The notes under the pieces are model-generated. The model saw only the letters and a program-made list of their open reading frames with translations. It was not told the origin of the DNA and did not search any database. 35,172 nt of DNA from a bacterium. Its GTDB lineage: Bacteria > Bacillota > Clostridia > UBA1381. Location of the stretch: positions 1-35,172 of the forward strand of contig JAUNPN010000017.1 in assembly GCA_030536655.1 (NCBI GenBank), written 5' to 3'. The translations under genes and the position numbers were made by a program. This document shows, one piece after another, positions 32,403-35,172 of this stretch (positions are counted from its first letter, which is position 1; each line of letters starts with the position of its first letter).

Positions 32403-32431
32403 TTGACTTTGGCTTAAAAAGATAGTATAAT
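32403..32431 (+). promoter_or_regulatory. Predicted greA promoter
   Basis: TTGACT (32403-32408), 17-bp spacer, TATAAT (32426-32431). Near-consensus; leader of about 30 nt. Confidence 0.75.
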
Positions 32432-32467
32432 AAATCATATGTTATTATTTTGAAAGGACTTGAAAAA

Positions 32468-32941
32468 ATGGCAGAGAAGGAATATATATTAACTCAGGAA
32501 GGTAAGGAAGAGCTTGAGCAGGAATTAGACACGTTAAAAAATATCACACGTTCTGAGGTATCAAAGAAGATCGAGGAAGCGCGTTCATTTGGAGATTTGT
32601 CTGAGAATGCCGAGTATGACGCGGCGAAAGAGGAACAGGCGAAGGTAGAAGCGAGAATTAACCAGATTGAATATATGCTGAAGTATGCCAAGGTTGTCGA
32701 AGATGACGGACTTGACACGGTAACCGTGGGAAAAACTGTAACGGTTGAGTATGTGGAGCCGCCGAGAGGCATCGTTACCTATACAATCGTAGGTTCAACA
32801 GAGGCAGATCCGTACAAAAAAAGGCTTTCGTTCGAATCACCGATAGGCGCGGCTATTCTTAACCATAATTCGGGAGATGTTGTATCGGCTGTTGTTCCTG
32901 CCGGAACATTAAAGCTCAAAATTGTATCGGTAACAAGATAA
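32468..32941 (+). CDS. greA: Transcription elongation factor GreA
   Basis: Rescues backtracked RNA polymerase by stimulating cleavage of the nascent RNA 3' end. The 157 residues show the N-terminal coiled coil (about 1-75; LTQEGKEELEQELDTL, with the acidic tip DLSENAEYDAAKEEQ carrying the catalytic acidic residues) and the C-terminal FKBP-like domain (VEPPRGIVTYTIVGSTEADP, SPIGAAILNHNSGDVV). The ATG at 32468 is preferred over an in-frame upstream start because an AAAGGA site lies 9 nt before it. It has its own promoter and precedes rplU by 205 bp. Confidence 0.95.
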   Translation: MAEKEYILTQEGKEELEQELDTLKNITRSEVSKKIEEARSFGDLSENAEYDAAKEEQAKVEARINQIEYMLKYAKVVEDDGLDTVTVGKTVTVEYVEPPRGIVTYTIVGSTEADPYKKRLSFESPIGAAILNHNSGDVVSAVVPAGTLKLKIVSVTR

Positions 32942-33009
32942 CTTTAATGGCTGCGTTTTGGACAGATTTCACAAAGCTGCAAAAAACGGCATAAAATGAA
33001 AAAAATCTC

Positions 33010-33038
33010 TTGACACTGTGGTTTTTCTGTGGTAAAAT
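33010..33038 (+). promoter_or_regulatory. Predicted promoter of the rplU-rpmA unit
   Basis: TTGACA (33010-33015), 17-bp spacer, TAAAAT (33033-33038) with TGG before it, an extended -10. A strong site, as expected for ribosomal protein genes. Confidence 0.78.
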
Positions 33039-33049
33039 AGAGAAGATGT

Positions 33050-33103
33050 GACCGCATTGACCGGGTTGTAAATCCGTATAACGGTACCCGTTGACAGCGT
33101 GTC
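33050..33103 (+). promoter_or_regulatory. Candidate ribosomal protein L21 leader
   Basis: Three nested helices are visible: GACCGC (33050-33055) with GCG-T-GTC (33097-33103), CGGGT (33062-33066) with ACCCG (33086-33090), and CCGT/ACGG (33074-33084). A structured leader upstream of rplU is known in Firmicutes and serves autoregulation by L21. Position and shape agree; the match to that RNA family is inferred. Confidence 0.55.
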
Positions 33104-33146
33104 CTCAATAATATATTTAAAAGTATATCGAGGAGGTGTTTTAAGA

Positions 33147-33458
33147 ATGTACGCAATAATCGTAACAGGCGGTAAGCAGTACAAGGTATCGGAGGGCGAT
33201 ACATTATTCGTTGAAAAGCTTGAGGCCGAGGAGGGTTCGGTTGTAACTTTTGATCAGGTGCTCATGGTAGGCGAGGGTGCAGACGCAAAGGTTGGCGCTC
33301 CGACAGTTGAAGGTGCTGCTGTAGAGGCTAAGGTTGTAAAGAACGGTAAGGCTAAGAAGATCTATGTATTCAAGATGAAGAGAAAGAAGAATTATAGACG
33401 TAAGAAGGGTCATAGACAGCCGTTCACAAAGGTAGAAATCACAAAGATTAATGCCTGA
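33147..33458 (+). CDS. rplU: 50S ribosomal protein L21
   Basis: A 103-residue L21 with the standard start [14 protein letters not shown], the mid-motif [22 protein letters not shown] and the C-terminal [23 protein letters not shown]. It binds 23S rRNA near L20 and helps 50S assembly. The GAGGAGGTG ribosome site fixes this start; an in-frame ATG 48 nt upstream overlaps the leader. The rpmA gene follows after 59 bp. Confidence 0.97.
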   Translation: MYAIIVTGGKQYKVSEGDTLFVEKLEAEEGSVVTFDQVLMVGEGADAKVGAPTVEGAAVEAKVVKNGKAKKIYVFKMKRKKNYRRKKGHRQPFTKVEITKINA

Positions 33459-33517
33459 ATTGATGTTTGAAAAAAGACTTATTATAACGATTTTAAAGAG
33501 AAGCGAGGTGTTTTTCA

Positions 33518-33775
33518 ATGGCTCATAAGAAAGGTATGGGTAGTACAAAGAACGGTCGTGACAGCGAGTCGAAAAGACTTGGTGCGAAGAGAGCAGACGG
33601 TCAGTTTGTTTTAGCTGGTAACATTCTTGTAAGACAGCGCGGAACGAAGATTCATCCGGGAAACAATGTAGGCATCGGTTCAGATGACACATTATTTGCT
33701 TTAATCGACGGTAGGGTTAAGTTTGAAAGAAAGGGCAGAGATAAGACACAGTGCAGTGTTTATGCCGCTAACTAA
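33518..33775 (+). CDS. rpmA: 50S ribosomal protein L27
   Basis: An 85-residue L27, whose N-terminus reaches the peptidyl-transferase centre. It starts directly as [20 protein letters not shown], preceded by a GCGAGGTG ribosome site. Most Firmicutes make L27 with a short N-terminal extension that the protease Prp removes, and carry prp between rplU and rpmA. Here neither the extension nor a gene in the 59-bp gap is present. Confidence 0.97.
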   Translation: MAHKKGMGSTKNGRDSESKRLGAKRADGQFVLAGNILVRQRGTKIHPGNNVGIGSDDTLFALIDGRVKFERKGRDKTQCSVYAAN

Positions 33776-33789
33776 TTGTATTACACACA

Positions 33790-33816
33790 GGGTACATAAT
33801 TTTAGATTATGTACCC
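33790..33816 (+). terminator. Terminator between rpmA and obgE
   Basis: A perfect 11-bp stem (33790-33800 with 33806-33816) with a 5-nt loop, followed by TTTATTATT. It may allow partial read-through to obgE, which starts 30 bp later and has no promoter visible in that gap. Confidence 0.78.
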
Positions 33817-33846
33817 TTTATTATTGTGAAAGGAGCGGAGAAATAT

Positions 33847-35124
33847 ATGTTCATAGACAAGGCGAAAATTTGGGTTAAGGCCGGTGACGGCGGAAACGGT
33901 TCAATCCATTTCAGACGTGAGAAGTATATTGCGGCGGGAGGACCGGACGGCGGTGACGGAGGAAAGGGCGGAAATGTTGTTTTTAAGGTTGATACAAGCA
34001 TGACCACGCTTATGGACTTCAAATATAAGAGAAAGTATACCGCGCCGAACGGTGAGAATGGCGTCGGAAAGCGCCAGAGAGGAAAGAGCGGTGAGGATGT
34101 TGTATTAAATGTCCCGCAGGGAACAATAATACGTGATTATAAATCCGGCAGAATTATTGCCGATATGTCTGAGCCGGAAAAGGAAATAATAATTGCAAAG
34201 GGCGGCAACGGAGGCTGGGGTAATGCGCATTTTGCTACGGCTGTGCGTCAGACCCCGAACTTTGCAAAGAACGGTCAGAAAGGGGACGAAAGAGAAATTA
34301 CCCTTGAACTGAAGCTGCTTGCAGATGTTGGACTTGCAGGTTTCCCGAATGTGGGAAAATCCACTTTGCTTTCACGCACGACAAAGGCGGATCCGAAAAT
34401 TGCAAATTATCATTTTACGACCTTGGAGCCGAATTTAGGCGTTGTGGATTTGGGTAATCACAGAAGCTTCGTAATGGCAGATATTCCCGGACTTATTGAG
34501 GGCGCTTCTGAGGGAGTGGGTCTTGGACATGAATTTCTAAAGCATATTGAACGAACGAGGATTCTTGTTCACGTTGTTGATGTGTCCGGCATTGAGGGAA
34601 GAAACCCGGTTGAGGATTTTGATATAATTAACTCGGAGCTTTCAAAGTATGATATGGCATTGGAGGACAGACCGCAGATTATCGCGGCGAATAAGACGGA
34701 TATTATTCAGGATGAGTCGGTATATAAGACCTTTATTACTGAAATGGAGGAAAGAGGCTATAAGGTATTTCCGATAAGTGCGGCAACCGGAAACGGCGTA
34801 GATGCACTGATGAAGTATACCTATGAAGAACTTTCAAAGCTTCCGCCGGTTGTGGTATTTGAGCCGGAAATGAATCTTGAAGAAGAAGAATTTATTATGG
34901 ATGATGACGGTTATGAAATCAGCCGTGACGGTGATGCATATGTTGTAAGCGGTTCATGGATTGAAGCGGTCGGAGGAAGCGTTAACTTTGATGATAACGA
35001 GAGCTTGCAGTATTTCCAGAGAGCCTTGCTTAATAAGGGAGTTATTGAAGCTCTTGTCAATGAGGGTATTCAGGAAGGCGATACCGTAATTATAGGTGAT
35101 TTGAAGTTTGATTTCGTGTATTAA
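33847..35124 (+). CDS. obgE: GTPase ObgE/CgtA
   Basis: An essential GTPase in 50S assembly and stress signalling. In 425 residues: the glycine-rich Obg domain (1-158; FIDKAKIWVKAGDGGNGSIHFRREKY), the G domain with P-loop [12 protein letters not shown] (about 166-177), G3 DIPGLIEGASEGVGLG and G4 NKTD, and a C-terminal OCT domain (about 340-425) found in Firmicutes Obg proteins. A GCGGAG site 6 nt upstream sets the start; a GTG 21 nt earlier would merge with the ribosome site. The rplU-rpmA-obgE order is widely conserved. Its TAA stop is the first three bases of a family 1 mobile element. Confidence 0.97.
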   Translation: MFIDKAKIWVKAGDGGNGSIHFRREKYIAAGGPDGGDGGKGGNVVFKVDTSMTTLMDFKYKRKYTAPNGENGVGKRQRGKSGEDVVLNVPQGTIIRDYKSGRIIADMSEPEKEIIIAKGGNGGWGNAHFATAVRQTPNFAKNGQKGDEREITLELKLLADVGLAGFPNVGKSTLLSRTTKADPKIANYHFTTLEPNLGVVDLGNHRSFVMADIPGLIEGASEGVGLGHEFLKHIERTRILVHVVDVSGIEGRNPVEDFDIINSELSKYDMALEDRPQIIAANKTDIIQDESVYKTFITEMEERGYKVFPISAATGNGVDALMKYTYEELSKLPPVVVFEPEMNLEEEEFIMDDDGYEISRDGDAYVVSGSWIEAVGGSVNFDDNESLQYFQRALLNKGVIEALVNEGIQEGDTVIIGDLKFDFVY

Positions 35125-35172
35125 GGAACCACTGATTAATTAACGCCTAACGGCTTAGCACGCATTGAACTT
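35122..35172 (+). mobile_element. Family 1 palindromic MITE-like element, copy 3 (cut by window end)
   Basis: The first 51 bp match the left end of the copy at 25085-25135 with no difference that I can see: TAAGGAACCACTGATTAA, then AACGCC, TAACGGCTTAGCACGC and TTGAACTT. The rest lies outside the window. Confidence 0.8.

Noticed and set aside
33204-33692. 162-residue open frame on the minus strand across rplU and rpmA
   Set aside because: It is a shadow of two certain ribosomal protein genes with no start signals of its own.

Overview
The window looks like a chromosomal segment of a moderately AT-rich, Gram-positive-type anaerobe of the class Clostridia. The reasons are strong Shine-Dalgarno sites (GGAGG types), TTGACA/TATAAT promoters with 17-bp spacers and frequent extended TGn elements, an NfnAB transhydrogenase, a class II alpha2-type GlyRS, PurF with a cysteine after a short propeptide, DUF421 and stalk-domain proteins, and a BspA-like LRR surface protein. 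An alpha-galacturonidase-like GH4 enzyme hints at a plant-polysaccharide (pectin) user from a gut or similar habitat. The genus cannot be fixed from the sequence alone.

Layout. 0.15-3.1 kb: glycogen branching enzyme glgB, with a mobile hairpin element over its stop codon, convergent with a XerD-type recombinase. 3.2-6.9 kb: ychF, a GH4 enzyme and a LacI regulator, all on the + strand and closed by a strong terminator. 7.0-10.6 kb: nfnA-nfnB convergent with NADP-isocitrate dehydrogenase, a block centred on NADP(H) and ferredoxin. 10.7-13.5 kb: a small alarmone-hydrolase-like HD protein coupled to an anchored protein, a tandem repeat, a YdcZ-type transporter, and bioY under a BirA-type operator. 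13.5-16.9 kb: rho with a long AT-rich leader, overlapping a GT-C membrane glycosyltransferase gene. 17.4-21.7 kb: a large secreted BspA-like LRR protein behind a structured leader. 21.9-25.1 kb: radA and glyS diverging from a region with a cluster of DnaA-box-like sites. 25.1-28.8 kb: mscL, purF and a MATE exporter. 28.9-32.4 kb: a DUF421 membrane protein, a tandem-OB SSB-like protein and a secreted stalk-domain protein. 32.4-35.1 kb: greA, rplU, rpmA and obgE.

The most unusual content is non-coding. At least three families of short palindromic, MITE-like elements recur. Family 1 (about 177 bp; 1896-2073, 25085-25261 and 35122 to the window end) sits on the stop codons of glgB, glyS and obgE. 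Family 2 (12687-12844, and a deleted copy at 16845-16907) has different termini but appears to share the central hairpin core of family 1. One copy starts where the bioY transcript is predicted to start and so forms nearly the whole bioY leader; the other follows the stop codon of the glycosyltransferase gene. Family 3 is a tandem pair of 135-bp units (11778-12053) plus a deleted copy at 17369-17440.

Other points worth checking are the DnaA-box cluster, the BspA leader RNA, the absence of prp between rplU and rpmA together with an unextended L27, and the CHEV-type GH4 enzyme. I see no tRNA, rRNA, CRISPR array, prophage or complete transposase gene.
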